A stretch of 14,521 bases of DNA from Bdellovibrionales bacterium (GCA_026713205.1 JAPOOY010000012.1:1-14521); one strand, 5' to 3'; positions 6,965-14,247 are shown, counted from the first letter of the stretch. The notes: generated by a model from the sequence alone, not told the origin. Made by a program: numbers and translations.

Positions 6965-7195
6965 TGTATTATCCCGTCGTTTTGTTTGGGCTTCATCTTC
7001 TTACAAATTTTTAAAAAAATCCAGTTTATTCTCATTTCCTGTAAGAAACCTCTTAAGAAACTACGATTTTTCCCTTCTATTTTTTAAAAATGACTTATAG
7101 CATCAACTATGCCGATTAAGATTGAATCTTCAGATTTTAAACTGGAAAGAATACGCTCATCCTTCATGAGAAGAGTATGGGTTTCAAATGAGGAA

Positions 7196-8422
7196 TCAGG
7201 TTAATTCTGAGACAAATTGAGAGAGGCGTTGGATTGCTTTATTCAGACTGTCCGGTTTAACAGCGTAGTTAAAACGCAGATAGCCGGGAGCCCCGAAACT
7301 TTCTCCGCTTAAGCAAAGAAGGTTTGCTTTTTCCAGAAGTTTTTCCATTAAATCCAGGGAAGAGGTGATAGGCTCTCCCTGGTATTTACGACCTATCAGA
7401 TCTTTTACACCCACCCATAAGTAAAAACCTCCTTCTGAAGGGTGGGGTTTTAAACCGGGGATTTGGCTCATTTGATTAAAAAAGCTATCTCTCAGTTCAC
7501 GAAGTTTTTCTCTAAATTGAATAATAGACTCTTCACTGGCGAGGAGGCTGTCTTCAAGGGCTTTTTGGGATATGGAATTGGCGCAACTGATTGTTTGGCT
7601 TTGGAAAGAGGAAAGAGTTTTTATCAGGTTTTTTGGTCCGATAATCCAGGCGATCCTCCATCCTGTCATAAGATAACTCTTGGAGCCTCCATTAACGGCA
7701 AAGGTGCGATTTTTTAAAAAAGAACAAAAGTTCAGAATATGAGGGGCGCTATCCCCTTCAAAAACAATGCGGTTATAAATATCATCCGTTATCACGAGAA
7801 CCTGAGGGTGATCTTTTAAAACATCACCCAGCGCTTTGAGTTCCTCGCTGGAATAAACGGCGCTTGTGGGGTTATTAGGTGAGTTAAGGAGAAATATTTT
7901 TGTTTTATTTGTAAGGGATTTTTTAAGTTGAGAGGCCGTTATTTTAAAGCCGGAGGATTCATCTGTTGGAACAGTAATACACTTGGCTCCGCATAGCTCC
8001 ATAATGTTGGGATAGCTCACCCAGTAGGGTGCCGGAAGTATCACTTCATCTCCCGGGTTGCAGAAACACTGAAAGAGAGTGAAAAGAGCATATTTGCATC
8101 CGGCTGTGATGGTGACATTTTCCGGGCCAAAGGGAATACCCAAGTCCTTTTCCGCCTGAAGAGATAGTTGAGAGCGGAGCTTTTCTCTTCCGGCGGCGGA
8201 AGTGTATTTTGTATAATCCTCCTGAATAGCTTTTATTCCGGCGGATTTAATAATGTCAAAAGTGCCCCATTCCGGTTCACCAATGGAAAGACTTACAATG
8301 TCCTTTCCTTGTTTCTTTAAGATTTCCGCTTTTTGTAAAACTTGAAAAACAGCAGAGGGTTTTAATCCCTGAACCCTTAGGGTGGGTTGGGGTGTATAGG
8401 ATGTTTTATTTTCAGTTTGCAT
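7196..8422 (-). CDS. PLP-dependent class I/II aminotransferase (aspartate aminotransferase-like)
   Basis: A 408-residue fold-type I aminotransferase that probably transfers an amino group between aspartate or a similar amino acid and 2-oxoglutarate. Visible residues are SIGEPEW (46-52), SPNNPTS (181-187), ITDDIY (211-216, with the PLP pyridine-binding Asp and Tyr), NGGSKSYLMTGWRIAW (244-259, Schiff-base Lys248 and phosphate-contacting Arg256) and YLRFNYA (381-387, the carboxylate-binding Arg383). The length fits the AAT I-beta group. The substrate could be another amino acid. AGAGG lies 7 nt before ATG 8422. The gap to coaD is 33 nt, so it is probably the last gene of the rsmD-coaD operon. 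Confidence 0.9.
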   Translation of the reverse strand: MQTENKTSYTPQPTLRVQGLKPSAVFQVLQKAEILKKQGKDIVSLSIGEPEWGTFDIIKSAGIKAIQEDYTKYTSAAGREKLRSQLSLQAEKDLGIPFGPENVTITAGCKYALFTLFQCFCNPGDEVILPAPYWVSYPNIMELCGAKCITVPTDESSGFKITASQLKKSLTNKTKIFLLNSPNNPTSAVYSSEELKALGDVLKDHPQVLVITDDIYNRIVFEGDSAPHILNFCSFLKNRTFAVNGGSKSYLMTGWRIAWIIGPKNLIKTLSSFQSQTISCANSISQKALEDSLLASEESIIQFREKLRELRDSFFNQMSQIPGLKPHPSEGGFYLWVGVKDLIGRKYQGEPITSSLDLMEKLLEKANLLCLSGESFGAPGYLRFNYAVKPDSLNKAIQRLSQFVSELT

Positions 8423-8455
8423 AGGGGGCCTCTTATTTCACAGGTTAGGGATGAT

Positions 8456-8956
8456 TTACATATTTTTGAGTTTGTCCTCTATTTTTTGTTGAACCTGGGC
8501 CGGAACAAGGTCTGCCAGATTTCCTCCATGAGTGGCGATTTCCTTAATGAGCTTCGCGCTGATCACTTCCTGTCCCGTTTCAGAAAAAACCAAAAAAGTT
8601 TCCAAAGCAGGGTACATTTTTTTATTGTTAATGGCAATATCCCTTTCATAGGGAAAATCACTGGTGGAACGAAGGCCCCTGATAATAGCTACAATTCCTT
8701 TTTGTCTGGCATAATCCACCGTGAGTCCTGTATGACTGTCCACAGTAACATTGGAAAAGTCCTTTAAAACTTCCCGGGCCATTTGGGTTCGTTCTTCAAG
8801 GGAGAACCAATAAGTCTTATGAATGGAAGAAGCTGTGAGAACCGTCAGCTTGTTAAAAAAAGGGGCAAAGCGCCGGACAATATCAATATGGCCATAGGTG
8901 ATAGGATCAAAACTTCCCGGGTAAAGACCGTGGCAGAGTTTCTTATCGGAATTCAT
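8456..8956 (-). CDS. coaD: Phosphopantetheine adenylyltransferase
   Basis: A 166-residue enzyme of coenzyme A biosynthesis, transferring AMP from ATP to 4'-phosphopantetheine to give dephospho-CoA. It has the nucleotidyltransferase motif GSFDPITYGH (14-23), the substrate loop IIRGLRSTSDFPYE (91-104) and the C-terminal nucleotide-contacting ISAKLIKEIA (132-141, usually ISSSLVKEIA). The length is normal for the family. ATG 8956 has a strong AGGTGAGG just upstream and overlaps the end of rsmD by 14 bp, so the two should be translationally coupled. The usual acidic segment before ISS is altered (FSETGQEV), but active-site residues are kept. Confidence 0.95.
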   Translation of the reverse strand: MNSDKKLCHGLYPGSFDPITYGHIDIVRRFAPFFNKLTVLTASSIHKTYWFSLEERTQMAREVLKDFSNVTVDSHTGLTVDYARQKGIVAIIRGLRSTSDFPYERDIAINNKKMYPALETFLVFSETGQEVISAKLIKEIATHGGNLADLVPAQVQQKIEDKLKNM

Positions 8957-9494
8957 AAAACCTCACCTGTTTATCACCAAAAGTCTTTTTGGAAAAGAGC
9001 TTTAGATGATTGTATTGTTCCTGTAGAGTTTCCCTCTTTCCTGTTTCTATAGCAATAATTGTTTTTTTAGTACAGAGGTCACTTCCTGAAAGCTTTTCCA
9101 AAAGCAAGTGGCCAATGTTTAAAGAAAACGGCGGATCAGCCACAACAATATCAAAGGGCGCTCCTTTAAAATGATTTAAAAAGGAAAAGACCTTCTGTTT
9201 ATAAAGGATGAGATTTTCCGGACAGGGGAGTATCTGTCGGTTTCTTTTTATAATTTCAAGGGATCGGGGGTGGAATTCCACAGCGTGAGCCTCTTTAGCT
9301 CCCCTTGAGAGGGCTTCCATAGAGAGACTGCCCGTTCCGGAGAAAAGATCCAGGAATCGTAAGTCCTTATGAAAAAAAGGAGTCAAGACGGCAAATAAAC
9401 TCTCTTTGACTCTGTCTGTCATAGGGCGGAGAGGAAGATTTCGATCAAATCCCTTAAGCCTTCGTCCCTTCAAACTTCCACTAATAATACGCAT
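8943..9494 (-). CDS. rsmD: 16S rRNA (guanine966-N2)-methyltransferase
   Basis: A 183-residue SAM-dependent enzyme that methylates G966 of 16S rRNA in the 30S subunit. Features are the MRIISGSLKGRRL start typical of RsmD, RPMTDRVKESLF (23-34), the SAM motif LDLFSGTGSLSMEALSRGA (48-66) and the catalytic DPPF (120-123, DPPY in many members). AAGGAA lies 7 nt before ATG 9494. It is the first gene of rsmD-coaD-aminotransferase; the rsmD-coaD pairing is a common bacterial arrangement. Nothing in the sequence looks defective. Confidence 0.95.
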   Translation of the reverse strand: MRIISGSLKGRRLKGFDRNLPLRPMTDRVKESLFAVLTPFFHKDLRFLDLFSGTGSLSMEALSRGAKEAHAVEFHPRSLEIIKRNRQILPCPENLILYKQKVFSFLNHFKGAPFDIVVADPPFSLNIGHLLLEKLSGSDLCTKKTIIAIETGKRETLQEQYNHLKLFSKKTFGDKQVRFYEFR

Positions 9495-9803
9495 TATGGT
9501 TCCTTAGAGTGAATGTTAAGATTTCTATTAAGGTTATAAAGTATATATCGCAAAAGAGGAAAATCAAAGTTTTCTCATAAAGTGAAGAGTTGTATTTTCT
9601 CTGTTCTTAACCCCCATTTCAACTAGACGGATTGATCTGTTAATTTTAAAAGGATTTTTTAAAATCGGAAAAATTTACACATATATTATTTTGAAGTGAA
9701 TTTTAGCAAATCTGGTGTTACTGTTTGACTGTAATAAATGTTTTTTTCTTTTATATGTCTATAGTTATCTGGGCTATAGAAAAAAAGGTAATAAAAGGAA
9801 TAT
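9495..9803. other. Divergent intergenic region, very AT-rich
   Basis: It separates rsmD (-) from the exported-protein gene (+) and should hold both promoters. TTGACT at 9725-9730 is a possible -35, but no well-spaced -10 follows; TTATAT at 9751-9756 is 20 nt away. No MITE end, RNA gene or convincing ORF was seen. Overlapping frames on both strands near the right side are low-complexity shadows. Confidence 0.4.
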
Positions 9804-10295
9804 ATGAAGGTATTATTTTTTTGTATAATCTCTCTAAGTTCATTTTTAACTTGCTTAAATGCATTTGCTTGTTTTGTTGTTGTAAACACACAAGATTTTG
9901 TAAAAACCAAGATTACACTTACACTAAATCCAAGTACTGGTCTTGATTTTAAAGGTGGAATCTATGATTTTGAGTGCCCAAAATACGATCTCCGGATGAA
10001 TGACGAAGATAATCGGATAGATGTCTCTTGTGTTAACACAAATGTCACCCCAATCTCTTCTACTTCAGTTCATATAGAGCTTCCAACTGCAACCGCTCCC
10101 CCTTTACCCAATTCCAGTCCTCTCCTCCATTTGTATAGAATAACAAAATTAATTCAGTATTTTCTAGCCAACGAAGAATCTCCTGATTCCTATATAAATC
10201 CAAAAGAACCATTAAAAATAGAAGGTGTGTTTTATTTTACATATATACATGCCACATTAGAGCAGTGTGCTTTCTATCTTCCCAGGAAGGGCTAA
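9804..10295 (+). CDS. Small exported cysteine-containing protein, unrecognised
   Basis: A 163-residue protein with a clear N-terminal signal peptide: MK, a hydrophobic core (VLFFCIISLSSFLTCLNAF) and an AFA site that predicts cleavage before Cys23. The mature part has Cys23, Cys58, Cys76 and Cys155, enough for two disulfides. It also has polar, beta-rich segments and a proline stretch (PTATAPPLPNSSP, 94-106). A lipoprotein is less likely because the residues before Cys23 are a poor lipobox. AAAAGGAA ends 4 nt before ATG 9804, a good ribosome-binding site. The gene is alone on this strand among minus-strand genes, is AT-rich, and has few of the codon habits of the neighbours, so it may be a recent acquisition. 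I do not recognise a family. Confidence 0.7.
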   Translation: MKVLFFCIISLSSFLTCLNAFACFVVVNTQDFVKTKITLTLNPSTGLDFKGGIYDFECPKYDLRMNDEDNRIDVSCVNTNVTPISSTSVHIELPTATAPPLPNSSPLLHLYRITKLIQYFLANEESPDSYINPKEPLKIEGVFYFTYIHATLEQCAFYLPRKG

Positions 10296-10308
10296 TTTAT
10301 GTAGATAG

Positions 10309-10332
10309 AAAATCTCAAACCGGATCGATATA
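10309..10332. repeat. Solo MITE end
   Basis: AAATCTCAAACCGGATCGATATA resembles the right ends of the MITE family (CTCAAACACGATCAGTATA). No matching left end is seen nearby. A 9-bp inverted repeat (TTTCTATCT 10271-10279 with AGATAGAAA 10303-10311) overlaps its start. Confidence 0.4.
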
Positions 10333-10346
10333 AGGGTCAATTCAAA

Positions 10347-10718
10347 TTAATTTTTATTTTTTACGAGATTTTCCGCTTTTTCTATTAACTGAAAGATATC
10401 AGGAAAAGGTTTTTTGACAAATAAATCCGCCCCCGCATTTTCAATCTCTTTTTGGTTGAGATCGTCATGTGCGGAGATCAGGATCACTTTTGTTCTGACA
10501 TTTTCAGGAACTTGATTAAGTACGGTAAAACCATCCATGTCCGGCATTAAAACATCTAAAAATACCAAATCCGGTTTAAATTCCTTCCAGATTTTTAACC
10601 CTTCCGTACCATTTTCCGCCGATTGGGTTTTATGTCCCCTCTGTTTTGCTGAAAGGGTGATGGCCTTTCGTATAAGAAGTTCATCATCCACAACCAGGAT
10701 TTTTAAACTTTGAGACAT
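10347..10718 (-). CDS. Single-domain (CheY-like) response regulator
   Basis: A 123-residue stand-alone receiver domain with no output domain. The residues needed for phosphotransfer are all present: acidic pair Asp11-Asp12, phospho-acceptor Asp55 in LVFLDVLMPDMDG (51-63), Ser82 in ILISAHD and Lys103 in VKKPF. It should accept phosphate from a histidine kinase and signal by protein contact. AAGGAG lies 5 nt before ATG 10718. The NtrB-like kinase gene lies upstream on the same strand, 380 bp away. That gap is mostly one repeat copy, so the pair may once have been adjacent. Partnership with that kinase is inferred from order alone. Confidence 0.93.
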   Translation of the reverse strand: MSQSLKILVVDDELLIRKAITLSAKQRGHKTQSAENGTEGLKIWKEFKPDLVFLDVLMPDMDGFTVLNQVPENVRTKVILISAHDDLNQKEIENAGADLFVKKPFPDIFQLIEKAENLVKNKN

Positions 10719-10764
10719 TATGCTCCTTTGCTTTGAATTTTGAAACTTTTTTCTTAAATTTTTC

Positions 10765-10990
10765 TATGCCAATCGTATTTGAGGTTTACGGTTTTTCATT
10801 TACATAAAGTTAGTCCTCCATTAAGGGAAGAGAGGGGGTCAAAAGTGAGTTCGGCTTTGACACAGTAGCGACTGAAAGTCGCTCTGTGGCAAAACGCATG
10901 TTTGAACTTTTGACCCCCTCTCTTCCCTTAATGGAGGGTGTAATCCTTCTGTCTTCTGAAAAATCTCAAATTTCAAACGGGACCAGTATA
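10765..10990. repeat. MITE-B copy B2, carrying palindromic element PE-2
   Basis: A 226-bp inverted repeat from TATGCCAATCGTATTTGAGG to CTCAAATTTCAAACGGGACC plus AGTATA. Its left inner part (ACATAAAGTTAG) and right inner part (GTGTAATCCTTCTGTC) match B1, where they are joined without a PE. It lies between the histidine kinase and response regulator genes. Confidence 0.65.
10815..10937 (-). repeat. Palindromic element PE-2 (inverted relative to PE-1 and PE-3)
   Basis: The arms 10815-10846 and 10906-10937 are perfect reverse complements (32 bp) around a 59-nt centre at 10847-10905. On the minus strand the centre is nearly identical to those of PE-1 and PE-3. The inner arm GGGGTCAAAA is shared, but the outer arm (CCTCCATTAAGGGAAGAGAG) is unrelated to theirs. 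The tip is a perfect stem here: AGCGACT 10867-10873 and AGTCGCT 10877-10883 with a GAA loop, where PE-1 and PE-3 have mismatches. Confidence 0.9.
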
Positions 10991-11098
10991 ACATTGTTTT
11001 ACGGATGTGTTTTTATTAAAGAGTCCAGCATTTTTTTGTATGCCAACAAGAGAACTTTCTGTTCCTTAAGGTTTTTTAAAAATTTTCAATGGGAATAT

Positions 11099-12715
11099 TT
11101 ATGATCTCCTTAATAGGGGCAGTAAAATGGTGAATAAAGCTCCCTCATTCAGTTCACTGGAAACCTGGATATCTCCCCCTGTACTCCTCACAAATCGTCT
11201 CACAATACCCAGACCCAACCCTGTGCCATCTCCTGTTTTTTTTGTGGTCCAAAGCGGTTGAAATATTTTTTCCAAATGATCGGTTGGAATGCCACAGCCA
11301 TTGTCTTTAATTTTAAGGGAGATCATTTCAGCGGAGTGTCTGGCTGTTGTGACTTCAATCCGTGGTTTTTTCCACCCTTTCAAGTGGTGTACAGCATGGC
11401 AGGCATTTGTCATTAAATTAAATATCATTTGTTGAAGTAAAGAAGGATTTTCATGAATAGCGAGTGAATTTTTATCATCAAGGTAGAGTTTGATTTCTAT
11501 TCCATGGGAAAGAGTTTTAAGGAGAGGAAGGGTTTCACGCACAATCGTATTAATAGAACAGACTTGTTTTTCCGTTTCTCGGGATCGGGAAAATGTTAAG
11601 AGGGTTTTAATAATCTTTTGAGAGCGGGCCGCTGCCGCTTCCACCGCCTGAAAATCTTCAGAAAATTTCTTAAGCTCCTTGTTTTGAGTTAAAATTTGAG
11701 ACATGGCGCGAAGTCCGGTGAGAGGATTGTTTAACTCATGGGCTATGTTCTGCCCCAATTTTCCTATGGCTGCCATTTTTTCGCTTTGAAGAAGATTTTC
11801 TTTCAATTGAAAATAACCTGTTAAGTCCTGACAATAAATCAAACCCATTTCCTGATTATCTTTTTCCGGAGAGGAAGGGTTTAAGTTTTTAACCTGCTTT
11901 GTGTTTTCCGGAGAGGAATGGGGCATTGGCTTTGGCGCGAATGGAGCGGCTCTCTCCTGTGTGGAAAGAATAGGGCAGTAGTGGAATTGATAGGAGCGTC
12001 CGTCCGCCTGAAAGAGTTGGTTTGTTTTTATAGAGCGGAGAAGAGAAGGATAAAGGGAAAGGAGGTTTTTAAATTGACTATTGGCGCGAATAAGTTGCCC
12101 GCTTTTTATAATAGCCAGAGCTTCACCCCATCCTTCAAAGACATAATTCCAGAGGTGGGAAGCGCGCGAGCGATAGGTGTTCACAAGTATTCTCTTTAGG
12201 GTGAGTTTTAAGATATCCTCTTTTTCCTGAAAAAAATCCAATGCTCTTTGGATTTTCTCCCCTTGGATTTCTATAAATAAAACGGGAGGATGACTGCCTT
12301 TCCATAGGGAATGATTTTTATCGTGAAAGGGCACAGCCAAAACACGGGAGAAGGATCGGCCCATCTCTCGGGCTAAATAGAGATTTGTTTCCGGTGAGTT
12401 AAAAGAGATAGAGGGGGGAATCTTCCATGGGGCTTGAGCCATTTCTTCATGAAATCTTTTATTTTTAATATAAGCGCGTCTTAATCCGAATTGCTGGGAT
12501 TCATAAAATAGGATGAACTCTCCGGATTTAAGATACTTTGGCGTATGGTTTTTTAAAAACAGCAGCCATCCTGAAAGGCTTGAAACCTGGGAGAGCTTTT
12601 CAGCATAGGAAATAAGGTTTGAACTTATTTTTTCAGGAGGCAGAGAGGAAAATGAGGAATTATTTTGTGAATTATGTTTGTTCTGTGGCAATAGAGACTG
12701 GGGAAAAGATTCCAT
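11099..12715 (-). CDS. Cytoplasmic NtrB-like sensor histidine kinase
   Basis: A 538-residue kinase without transmembrane segments. Residues about 35-180 look like a degenerate GAF-type sensor region and 185-300 like a PAS-type region split by a Pro/Ser-rich insert (255-285). The dimerisation/phosphoacceptor domain follows, with SEKMAAIGKLGQNIAHELNNPLTG (311-334) and His326. The catalytic domain has the N box NLMTNACHAV (433-442), DNGCGIP (471-477) and GTGLGLGI (497-504). All catalytic residues are present. The likely phosphate acceptor is the single-domain regulator downstream on the same strand. The sensed signal is unknown; a cytoplasmic ligand or partner protein is likely. The ATG at 12715 has a weak ribosome-binding site, and its upstream sequence is the end of MITE C1, which supplies TATAAA about 10 nt before the start codon. 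Confidence 0.93.
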   Translation of the reverse strand: MESFPQSLLPQNKHNSQNNSSFSSLPPEKISSNLISYAEKLSQVSSLSGWLLFLKNHTPKYLKSGEFILFYESQQFGLRRAYIKNKRFHEEMAQAPWKIPPSISFNSPETNLYLAREMGRSFSRVLAVPFHDKNHSLWKGSHPPVLFIEIQGEKIQRALDFFQEKEDILKLTLKRILVNTYRSRASHLWNYVFEGWGEALAIIKSGQLIRANSQFKNLLSLYPSLLRSIKTNQLFQADGRSYQFHYCPILSTQERAAPFAPKPMPHSSPENTKQVKNLNPSSPEKDNQEMGLIYCQDLTGYFQLKENLLQSEKMAAIGKLGQNIAHELNNPLTGLRAMSQILTQNKELKKFSEDFQAVEAAAARSQKIIKTLLTFSRSRETEKQVCSINTIVRETLPLLKTLSHGIEIKLYLDDKNSLAIHENPSLLQQMIFNLMTNACHAVHHLKGWKKPRIEVTTARHSAEMISLKIKDNGCGIPTDHLEKIFQPLWTTKKTGDGTGLGLGIVRRFVRSTGGDIQVSSELNEGALFTILLPLLRRS

Positions 12716-12724
12716 AACTTATTT

Positions 12725-12807
12725 TATACCAATCGTGTTTTAGTTTTCTTATCCCAGCTTTAGAGATGACATGAGCAAAACCGGAAATCTCAAACACGAT
12801 CAGTATA
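12725..12807. repeat. MITE copy C1
   Basis: An 83-bp inverted repeat from TATACCAATCGTGTTTTAG to CTCAAACACGATCAGTATA with inner GCAAAACCGGAAAT. It ends 9 bp from the histidine kinase start codon, so it forms that gene's upstream region. Confidence 0.6.
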
Positions 12808-12977
12808 ATACAATTTATTAGAACAATCCATCCGATCTGGCCTTCAGTCAGTAAGGATTTTATGGATTTGGATCGTTCCTGAAAGATGGGCCTGCCGGAT
12901 TTGTCAGGTTTTAGATCAAGCCATCTTAGAGGAGGAAACGGCGTTATCAAACAGAAAACCAAAGCACGATCGGTATA
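12808..12977. repeat. MITE end and decayed segment between C1 and the TPR gene
   Basis: CAAAGCACGATCGGTATA (12960-12977) is a further right-type MITE end. With the left end at 12725 it could bound a 253-bp element that contains C1's right end. A minus-strand frame from TTG 12962 reads through the segment and C1 into the kinase gene. It has no ribosome-binding site and half is repeat, so I do not call it a gene. Confidence 0.35.
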
Positions 12978-12994
12978 ACTCCCATTGAGATAAA

Positions 12995-13711
12995 TCAGGA
13001 GGCAAAGGCAAATTCAGAAGCTATTAAGTCGGAATCCGTTTTTGCCCATTGATCCCGTAGTTGCAGGGCTTGTTTGTTTTGGGAATCCAAATCCAGGCAC
13101 TGAAAAAGGCAAGCTTCCGCCAATTTCCATTCATTCATAGCTCTACGGCTTAAAGCCAGCCCAAGCCAGGCTTTTGAGTTGTTCGGCTGATTTTGAAGTA
13201 AATTTTTAAAACCGCTTTCTGCGGCTTTATATTCCCCTTGTTTTAAGTGCAGATAAGCTTTCTGAAATTGGAGGGAAGAGGATTGGGGGTTTAATGTGTA
13301 CGCTTTGTTGAAGTATTCTTCCGCCATTTCAAAGTTATGATTAAGGAGGCAAATATAACCCAAATTCTTTTGGACAATAAATAATAAAGGGCATGGCTCC
13401 ATGATATAATTTAAAGCATCCAAAAAGCATTCTTCGGCTTCTTCCAGCCGATTTTGTTGAAGGAGCGCCTGTCCCAGTCCGGCGAGATCCTCTGCGTTTC
13501 TGCGTCTTTCCAGAAGACTGGCAAAGATACTTTCGGCAATACTCCAGTTTTCATTCTCCAAAGCCAGTCGCCCGCCCCATTCCAGGAGTCTTTCACTGGC
13601 TTCTCCATCATTCAGAAGGCTTAGTAAAAACTGTGTTCTTTCTTTTTTTAGCTGATCTTTTTGATGTTTCAGTGACAGAGTGGGATTTGAAGACTTCATA
13701 TTTTTTCTCAT
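12995..13711 (-). CDS. Tetratricopeptide-repeat protein
   Basis: A 238-residue helical-repeat protein. About five TPR-like units are visible: residues 43-70, 73-102 (LAGLGQALLQQNRLEEAEECFLDAL), 113-142 (LGYICLLNHNFEMAEEYFNKAYTLNP), 147-176 and 181-210 (WLGLALSRRAMNEWKLAEACLF). The G/A/Y-A spacing of the TPR consensus is clear in the middle three. There is no signal peptide, so it is a cytoplasmic protein-protein interaction module. Starts at 13711 or 13699 (the second Met, preceded by TGAGAAAA) are both possible. It lies on the same strand upstream of the kinase and regulator, with MITE sequence between, so a shared pathway is possible but not shown. Confidence 0.88.
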   Translation of the reverse strand: MRKNMKSSNPTLSLKHQKDQLKKERTQFLLSLLNDGEASERLLEWGGRLALENENWSIAESIFASLLERRRNAEDLAGLGQALLQQNRLEEAEECFLDALNYIMEPCPLLFIVQKNLGYICLLNHNFEMAEEYFNKAYTLNPQSSSLQFQKAYLHLKQGEYKAAESGFKNLLQNQPNNSKAWLGLALSRRAMNEWKLAEACLFQCLDLDSQNKQALQLRDQWAKTDSDLIASEFAFAS

Positions 13712-13959
13712 AGCACAGTTTTTATGACAGGATGTCCTTTTTCATCTCTATCTCTATTTTTTCAGATATTGACTCCTGTATTTTGTTAGAGCCGGATTAA
13801 TACCCTGGATTAAGAGATCACTTTGTTTCTATTTTATAGAACCAGCTCTTTTCCTTTTATAGAGAGGATAAGCAATTTTTGTTCCAGGATTCAACAAGGG
13901 AGAATCTCTGTTTTTGGCCTCCTTTGTCTCTCTTTTATTTCTCCGGAGGACAGAGCTTT

Positions 13960-13973
13960 TGACAGGGCTGTCA
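13960..13973. promoter_or_regulatory. Operator-like palindrome TGACAG-GG-CTGTCA
   Basis: A perfect 6-bp inverted repeat with a 2-bp centre. It overlaps one TTGACA (13959-13964) and ends 6 bp before a second TTGACA (13979-13984), exactly 20 bp later. The position immediately upstream of the peptide gene's likely promoter suggests a dimeric regulator site. No regulator can be named. Confidence 0.4.
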
Positions 13974-13978
13974 GCTTT

Positions 13979-14008
13979 TTGACAACTATTTATTTCTGGT
14001 GTTAAAGT
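13979..14008 (+). promoter_or_regulatory. Candidate sigma70 promoter of the peptide gene
   Basis: Consensus -35 TTGACA at 13979-13984. An extended -10 TGT-TAAAGT (TG at 14000-14001, hexamer 14003-14008) follows at 18-bp spacing. A start near 14015 would give a short leader holding the ribosome-binding site AGAGGAGG (14024-14031). Confidence 0.45.
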
Positions 14009-14040
14009 GGAATTATGAATATAAGAGGAGGTTTTTTAAA

Positions 14041-14244
14041 ATGACAGATAAAAAACAGAATGATGGAAACAAGCAAAGTCCTGAGGTAATAGTGGCAAAG
14101 GCTGTGGCGAAAGCCATAGAGACCGTGGCGGGCGCCGTAGCAAAGGCTGTGCATAAACTGCCTGGCAAATCCATTGTTTCCATTGCGGAAAAAGCTTTAA
14201 AAGTTAAAGATACCAAGCAAAAAAAGAATGACAAAGGAGAGTAG
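14041..14244 (+). CDS. 67-residue Ala/Lys-rich amphipathic peptide, unrecognised
   Basis: ATG 14041 is chosen over the upstream frame start at 13999 because a near-perfect AGAGGAGG (14024-14031) sits 9 nt before it. Residues 1-14 are polar. Residues 15-40 (EVIVAKAVAKAIETVAGAVA then KAVHKL) form an Ala/Val-rich amphipathic helix with regularly spaced Lys. After PGK, a second short helix (SIVSIAEKALKV, 44-55) follows, and the tail is very basic. There is no signal peptide and no Cys. The shape resembles membrane-active or nucleic-acid-condensing peptides, but I recognise no family and the function is open. The strong ribosome-binding site and promoter-like upstream region suggest high expression. 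A MITE hairpin 3 bp after the stop may end transcription. Confidence 0.7.
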   Translation: MTDKKQNDGNKQSPEVIVAKAVAKAIETVAGAVAKAVHKLPGKSIVSIAEKALKVKDTKQKKNDKGE

Positions 14245-14247
14245 CTC

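Larger units (their letters stand above)
13712..14040. other. Intergenic region upstream of the 67-residue peptide gene
   Basis: No convincing gene. The left part holds the TPR gene's promoter side and AT-rich sequence. The right part has the palindrome, promoter boxes and ribosome-binding site described separately. A 60-residue plus-strand frame at 13823-14005 lacks a ribosome-binding site and is not supported. Confidence 0.5.

Noticed and set aside
9686..9946. Overlapping short ORFs on both strands before the exported-protein gene
   Set aside because: Low-complexity AT-rich frames, with no initiation signals comparable to ATG 9804.
11918..12199. 93-residue plus-strand ORF inside the histidine kinase gene
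   Set aside because: Antisense shadow of a strongly supported coding region.
12672..12962. 96-residue minus-strand ORF overlapping the histidine kinase start
   Set aside because: It starts at TTG without a ribosome-binding site. Its middle and end are encoded by MITE C1 and by another frame of the kinase gene.
13823..14005. 60-residue plus-strand ORF
   Set aside because: It has no ribosome-binding site and overlaps the promoter-like region of the peptide gene. Its Phe/Ser-rich composition is typical of chance frames.
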